From Candidatus Fimenecus excrementigallinarum (GTDB lineage Bacteria > Bacillota > Clostridia > Oscillospirales > Acutalibacteraceae): 61,032 bases of DNA. This document shows, piece after piece, positions 33,677 through 41,351 of the stretch. A program made the position numbers and the translations under genes. Every line of letters starts with the position of its first letter. Positions within the stretch are counted from its first letter, which is position 1. The notes under the pieces are model-generated. The model worked only from the letters and a program-made list of their open reading frames with translations, ran no database searches and was not told the origin of the DNA. Where the stretch lies: assembly GCA_018714805.1 (NCBI GenBank), contig DVMW01000001.1:1-61032 (forward strand), read 5' to 3'.

Positions 33677-34212
33677 ATATAGAAAGCTTGCTCGATGAGC
33701 TGGAGGACATCCTCGACGAGGGCAAAAGCGTCCCGTTCACGTCCAATATGCTCGTAGACGTCAATGAAATCCGCCGCGTCCTGGAGGACATCCGCCTGAA
33801 TATGCCGGATGAGCTTATGCAGGCGCGGAAGATTGCTTCCGAGCGCAAGGAGATTTTGACGGCCGCGCAGAATTCCGCGGATGAAATCACCGCAGCCGCG
33901 CACCGCCGCGCCAAGGAGCTCATTACGGAGCATGAGATTACGAAGGGCGCCGAAATCAACGCCGCCGACATCCTTGCGCAGGCGCGCACCCAGGCCGGCG
34001 AAATTGTGGAGGGCGCGCGCGCGACCGCGTCGCAGCTGACGGACCAGGCGCAGAAATGGGCGAACGATATGCGCACGAGCGCCGGGGAATACGTGGAAAA
34101 TATCGTTGCGCTTGCGGATGAGAGCCTGACTAACTCCGTCAATGAAATCCGCCGTGCACGGCAGTCCCTGCGCGCCGCCGCACAGCAGCAGCACAAAAAG
34201 CCCGAGGCATAA
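33673..34212 (+). CDS. Coiled-coil protein of the clostridial coaD-linked family
   Basis: 179 residues, almost wholly helical. An acidic N-terminal segment (SLLDELEDILDEG, VDVNEIRRVLEDI) is followed by a long Ala/Glu/Arg-rich coiled coil (about 60-165) and a polar tail. There is no membrane segment or enzyme motif. Such proteins are often labelled ATPase-like or ATP synthase B-like only because of the coiled coil; a DivIVA-like scaffold is another possibility. Its 4-base overlap with coaD makes it part of the rsmD-coaD operon. Function unknown. Confidence 0.7.
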   Translation: MNIESLLDELEDILDEGKSVPFTSNMLVDVNEIRRVLEDIRLNMPDELMQARKIASERKEILTAAQNSADEITAAAHRRAKELITEHEITKGAEINAADILAQARTQAGEIVEGARATASQLTDQAQKWANDMRTSAGEYVENIVALADESLTNSVNEIRRARQSLRAAAQQQHKKPEA

Positions 34213-34222
34213 AACGTTTTCT

Positions 34223-34267
34223 AAACCTTCACCAAGCCGCATATATATGTGTGCGAGGTGAAGGTTT
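34223..34267 (+). promoter_or_regulatory. Hairpin enclosing the ribosome binding site of the DUF4830 gene
   Basis: A perfect 11-base inverted repeat: AAACCTTCACC (34223-34233) pairs with GGTGAAGGTTT (34257-34267), loop of 23 bases. The right arm includes most of the ribosome binding site GAGGTGAAGG and ends at the base before the ATG. Inner GCATA/TGTGC can extend the fold. Only three T follow, so it is a poor terminator; translational control is the better reading. Confidence 0.6.
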
Positions 34268-34777
34268 ATGTTTGTGCTGTCCGTACACAAAAGACAGATT
34301 CGGCTCGGGCTGCTGCTTTTGGCGCTGGCGCTGATTGCCGTTGCCTGCGCCGTGGTTTCCCGCAACGGCACGGCTGTAGCGCGCAGCGGCGACGTCAATC
34401 TGCGCGCCGATACGGCCGACGAGCGCATTGCCTATTTGTCGCAATTCGGCTGGCAGGTCGATGCGGACCCGGTCGAGGTTTCGGAGGTTGTTATTCCGAC
34501 TGCCTTTGACGACACCTACACGCAGTATAACGCGATTCAGCAGGCGCAGGGCTTCGACCTCCTGCCGTATGCCGGGCAGCGGGTCAAACGCTGGGTTTAC
34601 CGCGTTCGGAATTATCCGGGCTATGAGGAAATGGACTGCATTCAGGCGACGCTGCTGGTCTTTGACGGGCAGGTCATCGGCGGCGACGTCTGCTCGACGC
34701 AGCTCGACGGCTTTATGCACGGCTTTGTAAAAGAAGCGGCAGAAACACAGCCGGCCGAAACGCAGCCGGCAGCTTAA
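34268..34777 (+). CDS. DUF4830 domain protein, membrane-anchored
   Basis: 169 residues. One N-terminal hydrophobic segment (about 13-31) anchors or exports it; the rest (GWQVDADPVEVSEVVIP, then a beta-rich stretch to GGDVCSTQLDG) matches the clostridial DUF4830 family, whose function is unknown. The last residues repeat ETQPA (AETQPAETQPAA). Its ribosome site lies inside a hairpin, so expression may be conditional. The RsuA-type gene follows after 14 bases. Confidence 0.75.
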   Translation: MFVLSVHKRQIRLGLLLLALALIAVACAVVSRNGTAVARSGDVNLRADTADERIAYLSQFGWQVDADPVEVSEVVIPTAFDDTYTQYNAIQQAQGFDLLPYAGQRVKRWVYRVRNYPGYEEMDCIQATLLVFDGQVIGGDVCSTQLDGFMHGFVKEAAETQPAETQPAA

Positions 34778-34791
34778 GGAGGAAGGGGAGC

Positions 34792-35499
34792 ATGGTCCGT
34801 CTTGACCGATGGATTGCCAATACCTGCGGCCTATCGCGCAAGACGGTCAAAGAGCTTGTGCGCGGCGGGCTGGTCACGGTCAACGACCTAAAAGTCCTTG
34901 ACCCCGGTGCCGGCATTGACCCGCAGAACGACGTGCTGACGGTAAACGGCGAAACATACCGGCAGACGCCGTTTGCGTATTTGATGCTGCATAAGCCGCT
35001 CGGGGTCGTCAGCGCCACCAACGACCGCGACCAGAAGACCGTGCTGGAGCTTGTGCCGCCCGCGCTGTACCGCAAGGGGCTGTTCCCGGCCGGCCGGCTG
35101 GATAAGGACACGACCGGCTTTGTGCTTCTGACGGACGACGGCGCGTTTGCGCACCGCATTTTGTCGCCGAAAAACCATATTCGGAAAACCTACGTCGCGT
35201 CGCTGGAACGGCCGCTTGGGGATGAGGGCCTGCAAACGCTGCAAAACGGCCTGACGCTGCGCGACGGGACACGGCTTTTGCCGGCGCAGGTCCGCTGCTT
35301 GTCCGACGACCGAAAGACGGTTGAGCTTCAAATTTGCGAGGGCAAATATCACCAGATTCGCCGGATGCTTGCGGCGGTCGGCTGCCCGGTCACCGCGCTT
35401 ATGCGCACGGCGATGGGCGCGCTTCCCTTGGACAGCACGCTGTCGCCCGGCGCGTGCCGCCCGCTGACGCCGGACGAGGTGCAAAAAATATTGGAATGA
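34792..35499 (+). CDS. Pseudouridine synthase, RsuA family
   Basis: 235 residues: an N-terminal S4 RNA-binding domain (VRLDRWIANTCGLSRKTVKE) and a catalytic domain with the Asp motif GRLDKDTTGFVLLT and the C-terminal GKYHQIRRMLAAVG. The family modifies one uridine in small-subunit rRNA (position 516 in E. coli). A second family member of the RluB type lies at 49242. AAGGAGGAAGGGGAGC precedes the ATG. Confidence 0.9.
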   Translation: MVRLDRWIANTCGLSRKTVKELVRGGLVTVNDLKVLDPGAGIDPQNDVLTVNGETYRQTPFAYLMLHKPLGVVSATNDRDQKTVLELVPPALYRKGLFPAGRLDKDTTGFVLLTDDGAFAHRILSPKNHIRKTYVASLERPLGDEGLQTLQNGLTLRDGTRLLPAQVRCLSDDRKTVELQICEGKYHQIRRMLAAVGCPVTALMRTAMGALPLDSTLSPGACRPLTPDEVQKILE

Positions 35500-35502
35500 C
35501 CG

Positions 35503-35533
35503 CGGACCGAAGGCTTCCTTCGGTCCGTTTTTT
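35503..35533 (+). terminator. Intrinsic terminator after the pseudouridine synthase
   Basis: A perfect 11-base-pair stem (35503-35513 with 35517-35527, loop CTT) followed by six T. Confidence 0.9.
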
Positions 35534-35590
35534 GCACCGCCGCCCTCTTTTCCACATAGGATGAAGCAAAAAGACACGGTGGTGGAACCT

Positions 35591-35815
35591 ATGGGAAAGA
35601 CAGTACGCGTGGCCGTCGGCTCGGTGACCTACGCGCTGAAAGCGCAGGAGGCGCTGCGCCGGCAGGGCATTCGCGCCCGGGTCGAAAAAACGCCGAATCC
35701 AAGCCGGGAGGAAGGCTGCGGCTACAGCCTGCTGGCCGAAGCCTCCGAACCGCAGGTGCTTGCCGTTTTGGGACGGGAACGCATTCCGGTGCGCCAAATG
35801 AAGTGGGCACCGTGA
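35591..35815 (+). CDS. DUF3343 (putative Se/S carrier-like) small protein
   Basis: 74 residues starting MGKTVRVAVGSVTYALKAQE; the fold-defining pattern (a strand, HALKAE-like helix, then a Cys in EGCGYSL) matches DUF3343, a family often found near selenium or sulfur transfer genes. The single Cys would be the carrier residue. The ATG at 35591 has GGTGG upstream; a longer start at 35561 lacks spacing for one. It overlaps the cysteine desulfurase by 13 bases, which supports joint action. Confidence 0.75.
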   Translation: MGKTVRVAVGSVTYALKAQEALRRQGIRARVEKTPNPSREEGCGYSLLAEASEPQVLAVLGRERIPVRQMKWAP

Positions 35816-36966
35816 CGTATTTTGACAATGCGGCGACCACCTATCCGAAGCCGCACGCGGTCCTCTGGGAAATGCAAAAGGCGATGATACGGTACGGCGC
35901 GAATCCCGGCCGCGGCGGACATGAAATGGCGCTGGCGGCCGCAAAAGCGGTGTATGCCGCGCGCGCCGCGCTGTCCGACCTGTTTGACCTCGGCGCGCCG
36001 GAACGCGTCATCTTCACGCAAAACTGCACGCAGGCGCTCAACATGGTCATCAAAGGCCTTGCGCGGCCGGGCGGGCATTTTATTTGCTCGAACCTTGAGC
36101 ACAACGCGGTTGCGCGGCCGCTGGAGGCGCTTCGGCGCCGCGGTGTCTGCAACTGGGATGCGGCGGCGGTCGGCGGCAGCGATACAGAGACGCTGTCCGC
36201 CTTCGACGCCTGCTTCCGGCCGGAAACGGTTGCGGTCGTCTGCACGGGCGCGTCCAATGTGTTCGGCCGCGTGCTGCCGCTCGAGCAGCTCGCACAGCTT
36301 GCGCACAGCCACGGCGTGCCGCTTGTCGCCGACCTTGCGCAGACCGCCGGCCTTCTGCCGGTTTCGCTGCAAAAATCCGGCATCGATTTTGCGTGCTGCC
36401 CGGGGCATAAGGGCTTATACGGTCCTATGGGAACGGGCGTGCTGCTCTGCAATTCCGACGCGCGCCTGGAAACCCTCCTGGAGGGCGGCACGGGGACGCT
36501 GTCCATGCAGCTTGTCCAGCCGGAGGCCTACCCGGAACGCCTGGAAAGCGGCACGCTCAACGTACCCGGCATTGCAGGGCTCGCTGCCGGCGCGGCTTTT
36601 GTGCGGCGCCTTGGGCCGGAAACGATTTTTGCGCATGAAATGCGGCTGGCAAAAGAAATTGCCGACGGCCTTTCCGAAATGCCGCGCGTGCGCCTGTATA
36701 CCGATTTTCATAACCGGGCGCAGCGGTTCGTGCCGCTGGTTTCCTTCAATATAGCGGGTATGCACAGCGAAGAGGTCGGCGCGGCGCTCGCTTCGCACGG
36801 CTTTGCCGTCCGCGCGGGCCTGCATTGCGCGCCGCTGGCGCACCGGGCGTACGGAACGCTTGATACCGGCACGGTCCGCGTCTGCCCGTCCGTCTTTTCT
36901 GCGGAAAAAGATGTAAAAAGTTTATTAAATTGTATATTTCAAATTGCAAAACGACAAGGTGTATGA
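35803..36966 (+). CDS. Cysteine desulfurase family PLP enzyme
   Basis: 387 residues, class V aminotransferase fold. DNAATTYPKP at the N-terminus, THE PLP lysine in CCPGHKGLYGP, and the catalytic Cys in RAGLHCAPLAHR. The short Cys loop resembles the SufS/CsdA and EF2568-type group rather than IscS. It would release sulfur (or selenium) from cysteine onto a carrier, probably the DUF3343 partner. The start is GTG at 35803 (or GTG 35812); no SUF genes are nearby. Confidence 0.88.
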   Translation: MGTVTYFDNAATTYPKPHAVLWEMQKAMIRYGANPGRGGHEMALAAAKAVYAARAALSDLFDLGAPERVIFTQNCTQALNMVIKGLARPGGHFICSNLEHNAVARPLEALRRRGVCNWDAAAVGGSDTETLSAFDACFRPETVAVVCTGASNVFGRVLPLEQLAQLAHSHGVPLVADLAQTAGLLPVSLQKSGIDFACCPGHKGLYGPMGTGVLLCNSDARLETLLEGGTGTLSMQLVQPEAYPERLESGTLNVPGIAGLAAGAAFVRRLGPETIFAHEMRLAKEIADGLSEMPRVRLYTDFHNRAQRFVPLVSFNIAGMHSEEVGAALASHGFAVRAGLHCAPLAHRAYGTLDTGTVRVCPSVFSAEKDVKSLLNCIFQIAKRQGV

Positions 36967-36972
36967 TACAAT
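36944..36972 (+). promoter_or_regulatory. Promoter of the cdaA operon
   Basis: TTGCAA (36944-36949), 17-base spacer, TACAAT (36967-36972). It overlaps the last codons of the cysteine desulfurase gene. The leader is about 65 bases. Confidence 0.75.
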
Positions 36973-37022
36973 ATATCGTGAATTTATGGGTGTAGTTTTG
37001 CCCTTTTTGCGATATATTGTAT
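36966..37022. repeat. 13-base inverted repeat spanning the cdaA start region
   Basis: ATACAATATATCG (36966-36978) and CGATATATTGTAT (37010-37022) are perfectly complementary, with 31 bases between. The left arm covers the -10 box; the right arm is followed by TTTTTTT. It could be an operator pair, or an AT-rich terminator for the upstream gene. Confidence 0.75.
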
Positions 37023-37045
37023 TTTTTTGGAAATCGGGTGGGAAA

Positions 37046-37957
37046 ATGTTCCAAATGCTGACCGCTGCCGACACCTTCCGGGATATCGGAAACGCCATTT
37101 TAAGCTTCCGCAGCCTTGCGGACGTCCTGGACGTGCTGCTCGTCGCCTTTGTCATTTACAGCGTGATTAAGCTCATTCGGGAAACGCGCGCCATTCAGCT
37201 TGCAAAGGGCTTTATTTTGCTGCTGCTTGTCTATGCGGCCGTGTATTTGCTGAATATGGAAGTCAGCTCCTATATGTTTTCGCTTCTGTTTTCCAACATA
37301 CTGCTGGTGCTGGTTATCATTTTTTCACCGGAAATCCGCCATGCGCTCGAAAGCGTCGGCCGCAGCAGCGTTTCCAATTTCAGCCTGTTCAACTTCAAGC
37401 ACGGCGACGAGCTGCAGCGCCAGGAGCTGTATACGGATATGATTAACGCGGTCACCAAGGCCTGCGCGGACATGAGCGACAAAAAAATCGGCGCGCTTTT
37501 GGTGTTTGAGCGCGAAAGCATCCTCGGCGAGATTATCAATACGGGGACGCTCGTGGACGCCGCCATATCGGCGGAGATGCTGGGCAATATCTTTTACCCG
37601 AAAGCGCCCCTGCACGACGGCGCGGCCATTGTCCGCAACGCGCGGCTTTGCGCGGCGGGCTGCATTCTGCCGCTGACGAAAAACACGGAAATCAGCAGCG
37701 AGCTCGGCACGCGCCACCGCGCGGCGCTCGGCATGAGCGAGCAGAGCGACGCGCTTGTGATTGTGGTTTCGGAGGAAACGGGCGGAATATCCGCCGCCGA
37801 AAAGGGCAGGCTGCGGCGCGACCTTTCCAGCGGCGATTTGCGCGAGCTGCTGATACAGACCTTTATGAAACCGGAAACCGACGAGGACAACCGCCTGAAA
37901 AAATGGCTGAAGGGGCATCGCAAGCATGAAGAAGCTGCATCTGAAAAGAAAGACTGA
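37046..37957 (+). CDS. cdaA: Diadenylate cyclase CdaA
   Basis: Makes c-di-AMP from two ATP, controlling potassium, osmotic balance and cell wall. 303 residues: three membrane helices within about 25-100, then the DAC domain with LHDGAAIV (DGA) and GTRHRAALG (RHR). All catalytic motifs are intact. The ATG at 37046 follows GGGTGGG; a start at 36944 would precede the promoter. It overlaps cdaR by 32 bases, as expected for this conserved pair. Confidence 0.95.
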   Translation: MFQMLTAADTFRDIGNAILSFRSLADVLDVLLVAFVIYSVIKLIRETRAIQLAKGFILLLLVYAAVYLLNMEVSSYMFSLLFSNILLVLVIIFSPEIRHALESVGRSSVSNFSLFNFKHGDELQRQELYTDMINAVTKACADMSDKKIGALLVFERESILGEIINTGTLVDAAISAEMLGNIFYPKAPLHDGAAIVRNARLCAAGCILPLTKNTEISSELGTRHRAALGMSEQSDALVIVVSEETGGISAAEKGRLRRDLSSGDLRELLIQTFMKPETDEDNRLKKWLKGHRKHEEAASEKKD

Positions 37958-39275
37958 ACCCGCCGCGGGACAAGCCGCCGAAAAAAAGCCGCGCGGCCGC
38001 CTGATTGACAATAACAAGCTGATGATGCTGTTTTCGCTGCTGGCGGCTTTCGGCCTGTGGATTTGGGTCGCCATCGAGAAAAGCCCGGTCGTCGAGGTAA
38101 CCATCCCGTCCGTGCCGGTGCAGATTGATATGGAAAACAGCGTGCCCGCACAGCTGAACCTGCAAATGTTCGGGCAGACGGAGTATTACGTGGATGTGAC
38201 CGTGACCGCCAAACGGTTCGTGGCGTCCACCCTCAGCGCCGCCGACGTTTCCGTGACGGCGCAGACCAACTACGTCGATTCCGCCGGGACGAAATCGCTG
38301 CAGCTGCGCGCGGCCGCCGCCAATTCCAAGGATTTTGAAATCACGGGTCTTTCCCAAAACTATATCGACGTGTATTTCGACACCTACAAGGAAGCGGAGT
38401 TTGCGGTGCTCAGCCGCATCAACGCGCCGGAAGCCGGTTCCGTTGTGGAGGGCTGCATTTTGGGCGACCCGGTCTTTTCCAGAAGCACCGTAATTGTCAG
38501 CGGCCCCGCGACCGAGGTGAACACCGTGACCGGCGTCGTCGCCGTGGTCACGCTCGACGAGCCGCTTGCCGCGACGACGACGCTTCAGCCGGAGCTGCAG
38601 CTGCAAACCGAGTCGAACGAAACGCTTTCCAACGTGCAGATTGATTCCGGCGACAGCGACGTGACCATGACTGTCCCGGTTCTGAAAAGCGTCGTGCTGC
38701 CGACGACCGTCACGTTCCGCAACACGCCGGCCGGGTATTTAAACGAGCCCGTTCCCTTTACCGTTTCCCCGAGCAGCGTGGAGGCCGCGATACCGGTCGA
38801 GCAGGTCGGCGTCGTGTCTTCCATCAGCGTCGGAACGCTGGATTTCGCCGATTTGGAGAGCGGCTTCAACCGCTTTACCTTTGAGGCGGCGGATATTACG
38901 GATTATATCGTAACGGACAATACGACCCGTTTCCGGGTGACGGTCGATATGAGCGGCACAACGTCCGCCTCCTTTACCGTCCCGCAGGCAAACGTTTCCA
39001 TCGTGGCGCAAAAGGACGGCTTCGCCTCGACCGTTGCGTCGGGGAATATCGCCAACGTCCGCGTCATCGGGACCGCCGAGGAGGTCGCGGCGCTGACCAA
39101 CGATATGCTGTTTGTGGAGCTGGACCTTTCCGAGACGGACATCCAGGCCGGCGAGCAGACGGTGGAAGCGCACGTGTTTGTGCGCGGGAGTACAAAGGCG
39201 TGGGCGTACGGCACATATCCCGTCCGCATCCGTTCCACGCCGGCCGAGCCGCCCGCGACGGAGCCGGTAAGCTGA
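37926..39275 (+). CDS. cdaR: YbbR-domain c-di-AMP synthase regulator CdaR
   Basis: 449 residues: a basic N-terminus, one membrane helix at about 34-53 (MMLFSLLAAFGLWIWVAI), then extracellular YbbR beta repeats to a short Pro-rich tail. CdaR binds CdaA at the membrane and tunes its activity. The long overlap with cdaA implies coupled translation. In Firmicutes glmM often follows; here a lipoprotein and two-component genes do. Confidence 0.92.
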   Translation: MKKLHLKRKTEPAAGQAAEKKPRGRLIDNNKLMMLFSLLAAFGLWIWVAIEKSPVVEVTIPSVPVQIDMENSVPAQLNLQMFGQTEYYVDVTVTAKRFVASTLSAADVSVTAQTNYVDSAGTKSLQLRAAAANSKDFEITGLSQNYIDVYFDTYKEAEFAVLSRINAPEAGSVVEGCILGDPVFSRSTVIVSGPATEVNTVTGVVAVVTLDEPLAATTTLQPELQLQTESNETLSNVQIDSGDSDVTMTVPVLKSVVLPTTVTFRNTPAGYLNEPVPFTVSPSSVEAAIPVEQVGVVSSISVGTLDFADLESGFNRFTFEAADITDYIVTDNTTRFRVTVDMSGTTSASFTVPQANVSIVAQKDGFASTVASGNIANVRVIGTAEEVAALTNDMLFVELDLSETDIQAGEQTVEAHVFVRGSTKAWAYGTYPVRIRSTPAEPPATEPVS

Positions 39276-39288
39276 AGGAGGACGAAGC

Positions 39289-40650
39289 GTGAAGCGGAAA
39301 ATCGGCGTTTTGCTGGCCGCGGCGCTGCTTGCGCTGTGCACCGGCTGCTCCGCCCGCTTTGCGGCGGTTGACGAATTGATGCGCCCGCCCCGTCTTTCCG
39401 GCGAGAACAGCGGCATTGAAGAAGCGTTTGAAAACGCGGTGCAGAATAAGAACGTCCAGATTAAAACGCCCATGGCGGGGCAGTACCGCTCGGCGTATGT
39501 TCTGTACGACCTGGACGCGGACGGCCGGGAAGAGGCGATTGCCTTTTACAGCGACGCGCGCGACGACACGACCGCGTATATGCACATACTCGATTTTGAC
39601 GGCGAGGTTTGGCGGTCTGCGGCGGATATAAAAGGCGAGGGCAGCGACGTCTATGAAATTGCGTTCTGCGATATGAATGCGGACGGTCTTTCGGAGCTTG
39701 CGGTGTGCTGGTCTTTGTTTGAAAGCGACGGCGGACGCGTTTTGACGGTGTATTCGCCCGCCGAAACGGACGGCGCGCTCTCGTTTCGGCTGCTTGTGCA
39801 GGAGCCGACAACGCAGATTTTGCCGGCCGATTTAAACGACAACGGGCGCGACGAGCTGTTTTCCGTCCGCATTACGACGGAGTATGCGTCCAACCGTACA
39901 AACTGCCGCTTGCTGGCGCTGGACGATGAATTCGGCGTTTATGTTCTGGACAGCATCGACTTAGTTCCGGCGCTCAGCATATTTTCGCTGCGGGCCTCCG
40001 CGCCGGAAAACGGGGCGCCGGTCATTTTTGCAGACTGCGTGCGCAATGAAAATGTGGCCGTCACCGAGGTTGTCAGCTGGGATGCGGATGCGCATTGCCT
40101 TCGCGCGCCGCTGACCGAAGACAATCGTTCCGCGCAGCCGAAAACGGCGCGGGTATCCGATTTGCCGTGCCTGGACGTCGACGCGGACGGCGTGCCGGAA
40201 ATCCCGACGCAGCGCTATTATTCCAACGCCGTGGTGGATTCCGGCTCCGAACGCCAGGCGCTGCCGCTGACCGTCTGGCTGTCCTGGGACGGGGCGGCTT
40301 TGGAGGAAAAGACAAGCGCGCTGCTTTTCCCGAACGCGGCCTGCGCGTTCCGGCTGACCGCAGAGGAGCTTTCCGGGCTGTCGGCCGTCTACGATGCCGA
40401 CGCGCTTCGCTGCGATTTTTACAAGCAGCTTTCCGACGGCACGCGCGGCGCGCTTCTGTATACGATTGCCGTGGTGCCGACGGCCAAATGGGAAGCCGGC
40501 GAAGACAGCGCGCATATCCTGCTGGCACAGGACGGTTCGCGCACCTATGCCTGCGAGCTGACCGCGCAGGGAGAGGCGTTCGGCATTACGCCCGAGGACC
40601 TTGCAGAGCGGTTTACCGTTACACGTGAAAAGGAGAAGGTGCGGACATGA
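39289..40650 (+). CDS. Lipoprotein with four DxDxDG (FG-GAP/VCBS-like) motifs
   Basis: 453 residues from a GTG start (AAGGAGG upstream). A lipoprotein signal ends in LLALCTGC, lipid Cys20. Four calcium-loop-like motifs follow: DLDADG at 74, DMNADG at 128, DLNDNG at 181 and DVDADG at 296, each followed by acidic and hydrophobic residues as in beta-propeller FG-GAP repeats. No enzyme motif is seen. Starting 13 bases after cdaR and overlapping the response regulator by 4 bases, it is likely the surface partner or an auxiliary input of that two-component system. Function is inferred from context only. Confidence 0.75.
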   Translation: MKRKIGVLLAAALLALCTGCSARFAAVDELMRPPRLSGENSGIEEAFENAVQNKNVQIKTPMAGQYRSAYVLYDLDADGREEAIAFYSDARDDTTAYMHILDFDGEVWRSAADIKGEGSDVYEIAFCDMNADGLSELAVCWSLFESDGGRVLTVYSPAETDGALSFRLLVQEPTTQILPADLNDNGRDELFSVRITTEYASNRTNCRLLALDDEFGVYVLDSIDLVPALSIFSLRASAPENGAPVIFADCVRNENVAVTEVVSWDADAHCLRAPLTEDNRSAQPKTARVSDLPCLDVDADGVPEIPTQRYYSNAVVDSGSERQALPLTVWLSWDGAALEEKTSALLFPNAACAFRLTAEELSGLSAVYDADALRCDFYKQLSDGTRGALLYTIAVVPTAKWEAGEDSAHILLAQDGSRTYACELTAQGEAFGITPEDLAERFTVTREKEKVRT

Positions 40651-41351
40651 AACGTGTTTTGATTGCCGAAGATGAAGCGGCCATTCGCGATTTTATCGTT
40701 ATCAACCTTCGCCGCAGCGGATATGAGGTTTTGGAAGCCGCCGACGGCGCGCAGGCGATTCGTCTGTTCGACGACTGCGGCGGGGAAATCGACGTCGCGG
40801 TGCTTGATATCATGATGCCGGAAAAGGACGGGATGGAGGTTTGCGGCTATCTGCGGGAAAAAAGCGCGGAAATGGGCATTATCCTGCTGTCTGCAAAGTC
40901 GCAGGAGCTCGACAAGGTTTCCGGGCTTATGCGCGGGGCGGACGACTACATCACCAAGCCGTTTTCGCCGTCGGAGCTGGTGGCGCGCGTGGACGCCGTG
41001 TACCGGCGCGTCGCGCTGCTGCGCGCCCGCGGCAATATGGAGCAGACGGACCGGTGTATCCGCCTCGGCGATTTCACGCTTCGCCGGGACGAGCGTATCC
41101 TGTATAAGCGCGACAAGCCGATTGAACTGACGCAGATTGAATACCAGATTTTGGAATTTCTCTTTAAAAATCCCAATACCGTTTTGACCCGTGCGGAAAT
41201 TCTGCGCGAGGTCTGGGGCGAAAACTGCTATGTGGACGACAAGGTAATCGATGTGAATATCCACCGCCTGCGCAGCAAAATTGAAGACGTTCCCGCGCAG
41301 CCGCGGCGGCTTGTGACGATTTGGGGCATGGGCTACAAATGGATAGCTTGA
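40647..41351 (+). CDS. OmpR/PhoB-family response regulator
   Basis: 234 residues: receiver domain with acidic pocket AEDE, phosphoacceptor Asp54 (VLDIMMPEKDG), Ser/Thr in LLSAKS and Lys in YITKPF; then a winged-helix DNA-binding domain (LTQIEYQILEFLFKNP, VDVNIHRLRSKIED, TIWGMGYKW). All signalling residues are present. It overlaps its kinase by 13 bases. Confidence 0.93.
   Translation: MKRVLIAEDEAAIRDFIVINLRRSGYEVLEAADGAQAIRLFDDCGGEIDVAVLDIMMPEKDGMEVCGYLREKSAEMGIILLSAKSQELDKVSGLMRGADDYITKPFSPSELVARVDAVYRRVALLRARGNMEQTDRCIRLGDFTLRRDERILYKRDKPIELTQIEYQILEFLFKNPNTVLTRAEILREVWGENCYVDDKVIDVNIHRLRSKIEDVPAQPRRLVTIWGMGYKWIA

Noticed and set aside
34223-34270. Terminator for the rsmD-coaD operon
   Set aside because: The stem is only about half GC, is followed by just three T, and its right arm is the ribosome site of the next gene.
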